A stretch of 7,540 bases of DNA from JAUIHN01 sp964556075 (GCA_964556075.1 CAZKUV010000035.1:1-7540), one strand, 5' to 3'; positions 1-5,650 are shown, counted from the first letter of the stretch. Notes: a model not told the origin generated them from the letters alone. Program-made: numbers and translations.

Positions 1-30
1 TCACGACAGTAGGAAAACGTTCGACAATCA

Positions 31-49
31 TAATAAAACCGCCTGGCGG
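31..49 (-). terminator. Possible intrinsic terminator overlapping the tRNA-Ser 3' end
   Basis: On the minus strand the tRNA ends in CCGCCA and runs straight into GGCGGTTTTATTATG. CCGC and GCGG can pair around a three-base loop, followed by four T, an A and more T. The 5' arm of this stem is the end of the acceptor stem, the discriminator base and the encoded CCA. Termination and tRNA folding would therefore compete for the same bases. The stem is short (4 bp), so this is only a candidate. Confidence 0.35.
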
Positions 50-131
50 AGAGAGAGGGATTCGAACCCTCGATACCTTTCGGTATACCGCTTTTCGAGA
101 GCGGCCAGTTCAACCACTCCTGCACCTCTCC
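44..131 (-). tRNA. tRNA-Ser (anticodon CGA), CCA encoded
   Basis: Decodes the serine codon UCG. All arms can be folded by eye. The acceptor stem pairs GGAGAGG with TCTCTCC, including one G-U at pair 7-66. The D arm has a CAG/CTG stem. The anticodon stem pairs CCGCT with AGCGG around the loop CTCGAAA, with the anticodon at 97-95. The T arm is GAGGG/CCCTC with loop TTCGAAT. The long variable arm typical of tRNA-Ser pairs ATACC with GGTAT and is capped by a GAAA tetraloop. Discriminator G is at 47 and CCA is encoded at 46-44. It lies 24 bases downstream of the membrane-protein gene on the same strand, and I see no good -35 in the gap. Co-transcription and processing are therefore plausible. Confidence 0.97.
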
Positions 132-155
132 GCGTCATAGATAATTTTATCACGA

Positions 156-602
156 TTACGGAGTAAATAGCCTCTGTAAGTTTCGAAAGTCAGCCGCGAG
201 CTCTCGACTTTTTAGGAGTTCGCTGAGGTATGAACTTTTCGAAGGAGCGGCGATGCTTCGGGTTATTTTAAATAACAGAATGTATTTTGGCGTCCCAGCT
301 ACATCCGCAAGTTTATGAATCTTATCGACGAATTGACTGACGGCATATTTCTGTTCCTGAGTCTGCTCCGGGCGAACATAGCGAATAAGCATATAAATCA
401 CGGCCGCAATCCCAATGACAACTGTTGTTCCCATAACAAGTGGAATAACGAAAAGCCACCACCAGCTGCCTGTAGTCGTCAGCCAAATCGCACCAAAGAG
501 TATAAGAATAACGAATAGACCTCCGGCGATAATTACCGGAATATATAGTCGCATTGCCAAGTTTGAACCGACGGCGCGCAGGGCGAGGGCGAAGGGTTTC
601 AT
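156..602 (-). CDS. Small two-helix membrane protein of unknown function
   Basis: The 148-residue product is not one I recognise. It has a short basic N-terminus (residues 1-20, with R9 and R18). Two strongly hydrophobic helices follow, about residues 21-42 and 48-73, separated by a tight loop TTTGSWWW. The soluble C-terminal half (74-148) is rich in Lys, Arg and Glu. Basic residues at R9, R18, R74 and R77 predict that both ends face the cytoplasm. There is no cleavable signal peptide, catalytic motif or metal site. The ATG lies 6 bases after a TATACT box, so the mRNA is probably leaderless. The gene is divergent from the HIT gene and is followed closely by tRNA-Ser. The membrane topology is fairly sure; the role is unknown. 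Confidence 0.8.
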   Translation of the reverse strand: MKPFALALRAVGSNLAMRLYIPVIIAGGLFVILILFGAIWLTTTGSWWWLFVIPLVMGTTVVIGIAAVIYMLIRYVRPEQTQEQKYAVSQFVDKIHKLADVAGTPKYILLFKITRSIAAPSKSSYLSELLKSRELAADFRNLQRLFTP

Positions 603-608
603 ATCTCT

Positions 609-614
609 AGTATA
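609..614 (-). promoter_or_regulatory. -10 box for the membrane-protein gene (leaderless spacing)
   Basis: TATACT read on the minus strand ends 6 bases (AGAGAT) before the ATG at 602. A start about 7 bases after the -10 would fall on the start codon itself. No good -35 is visible upstream. The box overlaps the plus-strand -10 used for the HIT gene. Confidence 0.55.
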
Positions 615-616
615 CT
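611..616 (+). promoter_or_regulatory. -10 box for the HIT/rlmH operon (leaderless spacing)
   Basis: TATACT is followed by GGAGAT and then the ATG at 623, so transcription would begin at or next to the start codon. GGAG lies within these six bases and could act as a Shine-Dalgarno sequence, but only if transcription starts further upstream. No recognisable -35 is present at 588-593. Confidence 0.55.
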
Positions 617-622
617 GGAGAT

Positions 623-1018
623 ATGAAAGAAACGATTTTCACCAAAATAATAAAAGGGGAAATCCCAGCGCACAAAATATACGAAGATGAGCACACGCTC
701 GCGTTCTTGGACATTCACCCCATTACCGAAGGTCATACCTTAGTTGTTTCGAAAAAACAGGTTGAATTCCTTTGGGATCTTGACGATGAGACCTATCAGG
801 CGGTTATGGCAACGGCTAAGCGAGTCGCGTTGCACTTAAGGCAAACTCTTTCGGCTCCATATGTCGGCCTGCAGGTGGTTGGCACGGACGTTCCTCATGT
901 CCATGTACATCTGATCCCTTTCCGCACCGCAGCAGAGTTTCACGGTCGCGAACACATGGAGGGCGTATCAGAACCAGAGTCATTAGCCGCATTGGCTGAA
1001 AAAATAAAGATGAACTGA
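623..1018 (+). CDS. HIT-family (histidine triad) nucleotide hydrolase
   Basis: The 131-residue protein is close to the usual length of Hint/HinT-type proteins, which hydrolyse the phosphate linkage of nucleoside phosphoramidates and related AMP conjugates in the cytoplasm. The N-terminus ETIFTKIIKGEIPAHKIYED is the classic start of the family. The triad is HVHVHLIP at residues 92-99; H94 is the expected nucleophile, flanked by H92 and H96. The two Cys that many bacterial members carry near the N-terminus to bind zinc are absent. It is the first gene of an operon with rlmH, whose start follows the TGA stop by one base. Its ATG is 6 bases after a -10 box. The exact substrate cannot be told from sequence. 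Confidence 0.95.
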   Translation: MKETIFTKIIKGEIPAHKIYEDEHTLAFLDIHPITEGHTLVVSKKQVEFLWDLDDETYQAVMATAKRVALHLRQTLSAPYVGLQVVGTDVPHVHVHLIPFRTAAEFHGREHMEGVSEPESLAALAEKIKMN

Positions 1019-1019
1019 C

Positions 1020-1478
1020 ATGGCAATACGAATCATCGCCGTCGGTAAGAAACACGAGTCCTGGGTCGATGAAGGCATCCGACGCTACGAGAAGCGCCTC
1101 CATAAGCCTTTTGATACAACATGGACATTGCTCCCCCACTCGTCTCGGGAGGGCGTTCAAGCCCGCCAGGAGGAGTCTGAGAGGATATTATCGAAACTAG
1201 ACCCGAACGATTTCATGCTGCTGCTCGACGAGCGTGGCGAGTTGCTCGATTCACCCGCCTTGTCTCGTTTTCTCGTGAAGTCTTTGGAGACCGAAGGGAA
1301 CGTGACTGCCGTAATCGGGGGCGCATACGGTGTGAACGACGAACTGCAAGAACGTGCGGACAAGGTCTGTTCCCTGTCGCCGCTCGTATTTCCTCATCAG
1401 CTTGTGAGGCTCATTCTAACCGAACAGCTTTACCGAGCGCAGGAAATAGCGGCCGGGCGACCATATCACCACGAGTAG
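1020..1478 (+). CDS. rlmH: 23S rRNA (pseudouridine-1915-N3)-methyltransferase RlmH
   Basis: RlmH is a small SPOUT-class methyltransferase that uses S-adenosylmethionine to methylate pseudouridine 1915 in helix 69 of 23S rRNA, acting on assembled 70S ribosomes. At 152 residues it matches the family length of about 155. Family motifs are in order: an N-terminal IRIIAVGKKHE; FMLLLDERGE (65-74); AVIGGAYG (97-104), which begins the knotted SAM site; LSPLVFPHQLVRLILTEQLY (118-137); and the terminal GRPYHHE (146-152). The ATG is one base after the HIT stop and lacks a strong Shine-Dalgarno sequence, so translation is probably coupled to the HIT gene. The stop is TAG. Confidence 0.97.
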   Translation: MAIRIIAVGKKHESWVDEGIRRYEKRLHKPFDTTWTLLPHSSREGVQARQEESERILSKLDPNDFMLLLDERGELLDSPALSRFLVKSLETEGNVTAVIGGAYGVNDELQERADKVCSLSPLVFPHQLVRLILTEQLYRAQEIAAGRPYHHE

Positions 1479-1565
1479 TCTCAAGGGTATGAAAATTTCT
1501 GCTTTTCCGGCTTATGGCAGCCAGCCTTTAGTGGAGTATTATCAAGTGTATAAATAAACATAGAG

Positions 1566-1594
1566 TTGACAGAAAACAAAACTTATGCTAAATT
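1566..1594 (+). promoter_or_regulatory. Consensus-like sigma70 promoter for the 114-residue protein gene
   Basis: A perfect -35 TTGACA (1566-1571) is followed by a 17-base spacer and TAAATT (1589-1594), which matches 4 of 6 bases of the -10 consensus. Transcription would start near 1601 and leave a leader of about 27 bases before the ATG at 1628. It is the only perfect -35 hexamer noted in the window. Confidence 0.7.
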
Positions 1595-1633
1595 TGGTAT
1601 CGTACAAAAGTTACAGAAAACAAACATATGCTA
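1569..1633 (+). repeat. Imperfect direct repeat spanning promoter and start codon
   Basis: ACAGAAAACAAAACTTATGC plus TA (1569-1590) recurs as ACAGAAAACAAACATATGC plus TA (1613-1633), offset about 44 bases. The first copy overlaps the end of the -35 and the spacer. The second copy overlaps the start codon of the downstream gene. Both contain ATGCTA. Confidence 0.75.
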
Positions 1634-1972
1634 CAACTACTATTTAGTCCCCTAGCACTTATGCTTAGCCTCAGTACTTCGACGGGTATCATACTGCATG
1701 AAACTAAAGTCGATAAACTCACGGTGCTTGCGGTTTCGTCACCCGTGAGAGTCGCTAAGAAGGTGTCAAAAGGCGGTTTGCTCGACAATACTCCACATAC
1801 GCACTCTGATACCGGTGTCATCGAATCGAGCGCGCGTGAGCTTCGAACTCAAAAGCCAAGTACTACTCCGCGTCGCGATCGCGACGAGAAATACCGTCTT
1901 GGCAAAAAGGTGCCTCGCGGTTTTTATCTGTTCGATTCATATTACCTTCCGCTTGATCGGATTACTCTGTAA
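1628..1972 (+). CDS. Small exported or membrane-anchored protein of unknown function
   Basis: The 114-residue product is not assignable to a named family. Residues 1-23 (MLQLLFSPLALMLSLSTSTG and following) are hydrophobic and resemble a signal or anchor helix, although no positive charge precedes them. Residues 24-70 are mixed, with the segment NTPHTHSDTGVIESS. Residues 72-93 are very basic and polar (TQKPSTTPRRDRDEKYRLGKK) and probably disordered. The end, KKVPRGFYLFDSYYLPLD (93-110), is aromatic and looks like a constrained motif. Support for a real gene comes from the good promoter upstream, a signal-like N-terminus and a sensible end. No Shine-Dalgarno sequence is visible. Its stop overlaps the 3' end of valS. 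The opposite-strand frame is Ser-rich and looks like a shadow. Confidence 0.65.
   Translation: MLQLLFSPLALMLSLSTSTGIILHETKVDKLTVLAVSSPVRVAKKVSKGGLLDNTPHTHSDTGVIESSARELRTQKPSTTPRRDRDEKYRLGKKVPRGFYLFDSYYLPLDRITL
1871..1886. repeat. Perfect 16-bp GC-rich palindrome inside the small protein gene
   Basis: CGTCGCGATCGCGACG is its own reverse complement. It encodes RRDRD plus the first base of the next codon in the basic stretch of the 114-residue protein. It could be a protein-binding site, a pause hairpin or a by-product of alternating Arg and Asp codons. Confidence 0.9.
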
Positions 1973-4517
1973 CGGTTACGGCTAGTTCCCTCTCGAGGCG
2001 AACAATGAGAGCTTTTTGCTCCTCAAGCTGCTCTCTAGTTTCTTCAACTAGGGCGGCCGGTGCTTTGTTAATGTATGCTTCGTTTGCTAACCGAGCTTCG
2101 AGTGATTTGATTTGTTGCTGTGCCGACTTGAGGCGTTGCTCAAGTGAATCACGGTACTTCGCTAAAGTCTTCTCGTCGATATCTAGCCATGCCCTTCGTC
2201 CAGAGACGGCTAAGCGCAGCCCTTTCGGGGAGTCTGTAGGCTCAATACTGCCAAGTCGCGCGAGATGCTTAATTAGCGCTGTGTTGTCATCGATGAGAGG
2301 GTCGTCAATATATAGAAGGCTATGCCCACCCTTAACCTTGAGTTCGGCTGAGACGAGTCGTATTTCTGAAATAAGTGCTTGCAATTTCTCGAAATTATCG
2401 GCGGCTGTAGCATCGAAGTCGACAGTATCAGGCCAGTCTTCCCTCATGAGCAGACTTTCGCGCCACGATAATGTTTGCCAGATAGTTTCGGTCACGAACG
2501 GAGCAAACGGGTGAGCTAGTTTGAGTGATGTTTCGAGGACCCATGCGAGCATTGAGGGGTTCTCATCAGTTTTACTGGCTTCGATGTACCAATCCGCCAC
2601 ATCATCCCATATTGTGTGATACACGGTTTCGCTCGCTTCCGCGATGCGATACTCGGCGAGTTGCGTATCGATAGTTTGACTAGCCGTCGTTAATTGACGG
2701 ATGATATAGTGATCTGCCAAAGTTTTTGGCTCTGGAGGTATAATCTTATACCCTTCCCCGATTCGGTCGATGATAAATCTTGATATGTTCCAGAGTTTGT
2801 TAGCGAAGTTACGTCCTGCTATAACCTTATCGGTACTGAACGCCTGGTTTTGACCGGGGCTTCTAGAGGCGAGAATGCCGAGCCGGAGTGCGTCGGAGCC
2901 GTACTTAGCGATACTGTCCATAGGATTGATGACGTTACCTTTGCTCTTGCTCATTTTCTGACCTTTTTCGTCCAGCACCAGGCCGTGTAAATAGACGTGT
3001 CGGAACGGCACTTGGTCGGTCGCATAGAGCCCAAGCATGATCATCCGGGCAACCCACGAATAAAGGATGTCGCCGGCAGTTTCCATAACTGAAGTTGGAT
3101 AAAAGCGGGCCAGGTCGCCGCCCTGCAAATAATCCGTCACTATAAATGGCCACTGACCGCTTGAGAACCATGTGTCGAAGGTATCCTCTTCTCTTCTGTA
3201 TGTTGTACCATTTACTACAATCTGCGGTTCATCTACGCGCGGATCAAAAATCCAGTCGGTCGGGTCGCTCGTATTCTGAAATGCTGGGATTGGTATTCCC
3301 CACGGAATCTGTCTTGATAGGTTCCAGTCTTTCAGATTGCGGAGATACTGAATCAAGAGCTTGCTTCGGCTTGCGGGGGTGAACGTAATTTCCCCGCTCT
3401 CAATCGCCGTAATAGCTCTTTTTGCGAGTGGTTGGATTTTAAGGAACCACTGATCCTTAACGAGCGGTTGAATGACACTGCCGCATTTGTAACAGTGTCC
3501 GACATTGTGCTCGATATCCTCTTCCCCTCTCAGCAGTTCTGCAGCTTGCAGTGCCGCTAGAACGCGCGTGCGAGCGGTTTCAGCATCTATGCCTGCAAAT
3601 TGCGCCGGAACATTCACTAGTTTGCCGTCGAAATCGATAACTTGGATTCTTGGGAGGTTGTGTCTCTCTCCAATCTCAAAGTCATTCGGGTCGTGAGCTG
3701 GAGTCACTTTGACCGCGCCGGTGCCATAACTAGGGTCGACGTGCTCATCGCCAACAATAGGAATCTCGCGCTCAACAATCGGTAGTAGTACTCGAGTACC
3801 AATAAGATGTTTATATCGTTCATCATCGGGGTGAACGGCAATGGCTGTATCGCCAAGCATTGTTTCCGGGCGCGTGGTCGCTACGACGATTTCGCCGATT
3901 TTATCTAACGTCGGGTACGCGATTCGCCATAGTTTGCTCTTTTCGTTCTCATACGATACCTCGATATCCGCAAAGCTGGTTTGGTGAACGGTACAATAAT
4001 TGACTATACGCTCACCCCTGTAGACAAGCCCGTCGTTCCAGAGACGACTAAAGGTGTTATATACCGTATCGATGACCTTGTCATCAAGGGTGAATACTAA
4101 ATCGCTCCAGCTTGCACTCGCTCCGAGCGCGCGGAGCTGGAGCTCCATATTTCCTCGTTGTTCTTCGACGAAGTTCCAGACCTGACTGAAGAGCTGTTCA
4201 CGCGTATAATCGAAGCGACTTCTTCCCTGTTTTGCAAGTTCTCGTTCGTATACGACCCAAGTCTCAAAACCAGCATGATCGGCACCGGGTATATACACGG
4301 CGTCATCACCATTCATTCGACGGTGACGAATCAGAACGTCCTGTACCGCGGTACCAAGCGCATGTCCGATATGAAGATTTCCGTTGGCGTTCGGAGGGGG
4401 CATCACAATACTATAGGGATTTCCCTTGCCCGTCGGTTTAAAGGCGTCAGCCGTTTCCCACATAGCGTAAATAGTAGGTTCGTATTCGTTCGGTTCGTAA
4501 GTCTTCGCTAGCTTCAT
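1962..4517 (-). CDS. valS: Valyl-tRNA synthetase
   Basis: Class I synthetase that charges tRNA-Val and edits mischarged threonine. The 851 residues fall slightly below the common bacterial range. The Rossmann catalytic core has PPPNANGNLHIGHA with HIGH at 49-52, and KMSKS at 521-525. The CP1 editing domain spans roughly 195-345, with TTRPETMLGDTAIAVHP from 214 and YGTGAVKVTPAHDPND (264-279). RQIPWGIPIP and DTWFSSGQWPF are further class signatures. The anticodon-binding helical domain runs from about 600. The C-terminal arm (783-847) is a heptad-like coiled coil with YINKAP between its helices, as in ValRS. CP1 keeps HCYKCG (341-346) but has CTVH (175-178) where many ValRS have CPxC. The ATG at 4517 is supported by GGAAGAG four bases upstream. 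It diverges from the femX-like gene. Confidence 0.98.
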   Translation of the reverse strand: MKLAKTYEPNEYEPTIYAMWETADAFKPTGKGNPYSIVMPPPNANGNLHIGHALGTAVQDVLIRHRRMNGDDAVYIPGADHAGFETWVVYERELAKQGRSRFDYTREQLFSQVWNFVEEQRGNMELQLRALGASASWSDLVFTLDDKVIDTVYNTFSRLWNDGLVYRGERIVNYCTVHQTSFADIEVSYENEKSKLWRIAYPTLDKIGEIVVATTRPETMLGDTAIAVHPDDERYKHLIGTRVLLPIVEREIPIVGDEHVDPSYGTGAVKVTPAHDPNDFEIGERHNLPRIQVIDFDGKLVNVPAQFAGIDAETARTRVLAALQAAELLRGEEDIEHNVGHCYKCGSVIQPLVKDQWFLKIQPLAKRAITAIESGEITFTPASRSKLLIQYLRNLKDWNLSRQIPWGIPIPAFQNTSDPTDWIFDPRVDEPQIVVNGTTYRREEDTFDTWFSSGQWPFIVTDYLQGGDLARFYPTSVMETAGDILYSWVARMIMLGLYATDQVPFRHVYLHGLVLDEKGQKMSKSKGNVINPMDSIAKYGSDALRLGILASRSPGQNQAFSTDKVIAGRNFANKLWNISRFIIDRIGEGYKIIPPEPKTLADHYIIRQLTTASQTIDTQLAEYRIAEASETVYHTIWDDVADWYIEASKTDENPSMLAWVLETSLKLAHPFAPFVTETIWQTLSWRESLLMREDWPDTVDFDATAADNFEKLQALISEIRLVSAELKVKGGHSLLYIDDPLIDDNTALIKHLARLGSIEPTDSPKGLRLAVSGRRAWLDIDEKTLAKYRDSLEQRLKSAQQQIKSLEARLANEAYINKAPAALVEETREQLEEQKALIVRLERELAVTVTE

Positions 4518-4521
4518 AAAT

Positions 4522-4528
4522 CTCTTCC
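4522..4528 (-). promoter_or_regulatory. valS ribosome binding site
   Basis: GGAAGAG on the minus strand, followed by ATTT and the ATG at 4517. It is the clearest Shine-Dalgarno-like sequence in the window and supports the chosen start. Its presence contrasts with the four genes whose -10 boxes abut their start codons. Confidence 0.6.
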
Positions 4529-4542
4529 GCAGTCAGATAGTT

Positions 4543-4619
4543 CACATGAAAAAAGCAAGCATTAGCCAACAGCATTTTCACATGAAAATGCCCTCATACC
4601 TCAGTTCTTTTTTCATGTG
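4543..4619. repeat. Nested inverted repeat in the valS leader
   Basis: The outer arms CACATGAAAAAAG (4543-4555) and CTTTTTTCATGTG (4607-4619) are perfect 13-bp reverse complements. They enclose a second perfect hairpin at 4572-4591, with an 8-bp stem GCATTTTC/GAAAATGC and loop ACAT. Within these arms the 12-mer TTCACATGAAAA occurs twice as a direct repeat (4541-4552 and 4577-4588, 36 bp apart), and 10 of its bases recur inverted at 4610-4619. If valS is transcribed from 4635-4643, the whole structure lies in its 5' untranslated region. It may instead be an operator array between the two divergent genes. Confidence 0.85.
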
Positions 4620-4634
4620 TTTGTGTTCCCTTAT

Positions 4635-4643
4635 AGTATATCA
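4635..4643 (-). promoter_or_regulatory. Extended -10 promoter candidate for valS
   Basis: TGATATACT on the minus strand fits an extended -10 (TGn followed by TATACT). Transcription would start near 4628 and give a leader of about 110 bases that contains the nested inverted repeats. No good -35 is seen. It overlaps the proposed -35 of the divergent gene. Confidence 0.45.
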
Positions 4644-4668
4644 CACCGATAGCCCGAGCATGTATAAT
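4640..4668 (+). promoter_or_regulatory. Promoter for the FemX-like gene (leaderless spacing)
   Basis: A perfect TATAAT (4663-4668) lies 17 bases after ATCACA (4640-4645), which matches TTGACA at 4 of 6 positions. Only AGAGGGA separates the -10 from the ATG at 4676, so the predicted start is at the initiation codon. AGGG in this gap would be too close to the ATG for normal Shine-Dalgarno use. Confidence 0.6.
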
Positions 4669-4675
4669 AGAGGGA

Positions 4676-5650
4676 ATGATACAGGTAGAACCAAGCAGTC
4701 TTCAGGAACGGTGGGATAGCGATGTGCTTGATCACGGAGGTCATCCTTTGCAGCTTTGGGGTTGGGGAGAAGTCAAAGCAGAGGGCAACTGGAAGGTTGA
4801 GCGTGTTATCGTCAGGGAAGACGATACAGTAATCGGTCGGAGCCAGATTCTATACCGTCGACTCCCGAAACCGCTGAATGCTCTGGCGTATATTCCGCGC
4901 GGACCGATCGCTCTTCCAGAGAAAAGGGAAAGCGTGCTCGAAGCGTTAGCTTCGTACGCTAGGAAACGAAGAGGCGCGGTTTCTCTAATGGTCGAGCCGA
5001 ACTGGGAGGAGATGCCAGAGGTTCCTGGATGGCGCCAGTCTCCGAATCCGATATTGATGGCGCGGACGCTCATACTCGACCTTTCTTTATCAGAGGAAGA
5101 ACTTTTGTCTGCGATGTCCAAAAAGACGCGCCAATATATACGCAAATCCGAAAACGAAGGAATCGAGATTACGACCGCCAAGACTCTCGAGGATATCGCC
5201 AGGTGTCTTGAGATATACAAGGAAACCGCTAAACGCGCGGAATTTGCGCTTCACGACGACGAGTATTATGAAACCATTTTTAAAAACCTACGAAGCCATT
5301 GCCAGGTATTTATGGCGACACACCAGGGAAGGGTAGTAGCTTTTCTTTGGCTCGCGGTCAGCGCTGAGTGCGCATTCGAACTATACGGAGGCATGAGCGA
5401 AGAAGGTCAGAGACTGCGTGCCAACTATATCCTTAAATGGACAGCGATCCGACGATGCAAAGGATGGGGGGTTCGGAAATACGATATGAATGGATTGTTG
5501 AATGACGGGGTAAGTAAGTTCAAGCAAGGGTTTGCCTCGCATGAAAACATGCTAGCTGGGAGTTTCGAGAAACCGCTTTCTATTTGGTATCCGCTTTGGG
5601 CGAAAGGACTGCCTGCCGCAAAGAAATTCATTCGGACCCTGAAAAGATAG
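4676..5650 (+). CDS. FemAB/FemX-type peptidoglycan bridge aminoacyltransferase
   Basis: FemAB-family proteins transfer amino acids from aminoacyl-tRNA to the peptide stem of a peptidoglycan precursor at the inner face of the membrane. The 324 residues form the double GNAT-like fold without the long coiled-coil arm of staphylococcal FemA. Landmarks are LQLWGWGEVKAEGNW (26-40), AYIPRGPIALP (71-81) and ILDLSLSEEELLSAMSKKTR (133-152) leading into QYIRKSENEGIEI. Further on are YKETAKRAEFALHDDEYY (181-198), LYGGMSEEGQRLRANYILKW (236-255), YDMNGLL (269-275) and FKQGFASHE (282-290). There is no signal peptide or membrane segment, as expected for a cytoplasmic enzyme. The transferred amino acid cannot be read from sequence. 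Family assignment is strong; a role in another aminoacyl-tRNA-dependent ligation is possible. Confidence 0.9.
   Translation: MIQVEPSSLQERWDSDVLDHGGHPLQLWGWGEVKAEGNWKVERVIVREDDTVIGRSQILYRRLPKPLNALAYIPRGPIALPEKRESVLEALASYARKRRGAVSLMVEPNWEEMPEVPGWRQSPNPILMARTLILDLSLSEEELLSAMSKKTRQYIRKSENEGIEITTAKTLEDIARCLEIYKETAKRAEFALHDDEYYETIFKNLRSHCQVFMATHQGRVVAFLWLAVSAECAFELYGGMSEEGQRLRANYILKWTAIRRCKGWGVRKYDMNGLLNDGVSKFKQGFASHENMLAGSFEKPLSIWYPLWAKGLPAAKKFIRTLKR

Larger units (their letters stand above)
600..625. repeat. 26-bp near-perfect palindrome joining two divergent start codons
   Basis: The left half CATATCTCTAGTA and right half TACTGGAGATATG are reverse complements except for one mismatched pair (608/617). 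The two ends are the ATG codons of the divergent genes: minus ATG at 602-600 and plus ATG at 623-625. The centre AGTATACT (609-616) is perfectly self-complementary and gives a TATACT -10 box in each direction. Confidence 0.9.

Noticed and set aside
1016..1020. Recoding of TGA as an amino acid, as in Gracilibacteria and SR1
   Set aside because: TGA ends the HIT protein at the expected family length and the next gene starts one base later. No identified gene needs TGA read-through.
816..1160. 114-codon minus-strand ORF across the HIT/rlmH junction
   Set aside because: It overlaps two clearly identified genes and has no recognisable domain.
1479..1565. Terminator after rlmH
   Set aside because: GGCT/AGCC and GAAAA/TTTTC pairings are too short and lack a T tract.
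1588..1821. Minus-strand 77-codon ORF opposite the small exported protein
   Set aside because: It is Ser/Thr/Val-rich and looks like the shadow of the plus-strand gene. The promoter lies on the plus strand and no start signal is seen for the minus frame.
2005..2514. 169-codon plus-strand ORF opposite the 3' part of valS
   Set aside because: Fully antisense to well-matched ValRS sequence. Its Ser/Arg/Cys-rich composition is typical of a shadow frame.
4518..4640. T-box riboswitch in front of valS
   Set aside because: No T-box sequence of the TGGnACCGCG type and no antiterminator/terminator pair with a T tract can be found. The hairpins present are of another kind.
4741..5220. 159-codon minus-strand ORF opposite the FemX-like gene
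   Set aside because: Antisense to recognisable FemAB motifs and Ser/Arg-rich. No start signals were seen.
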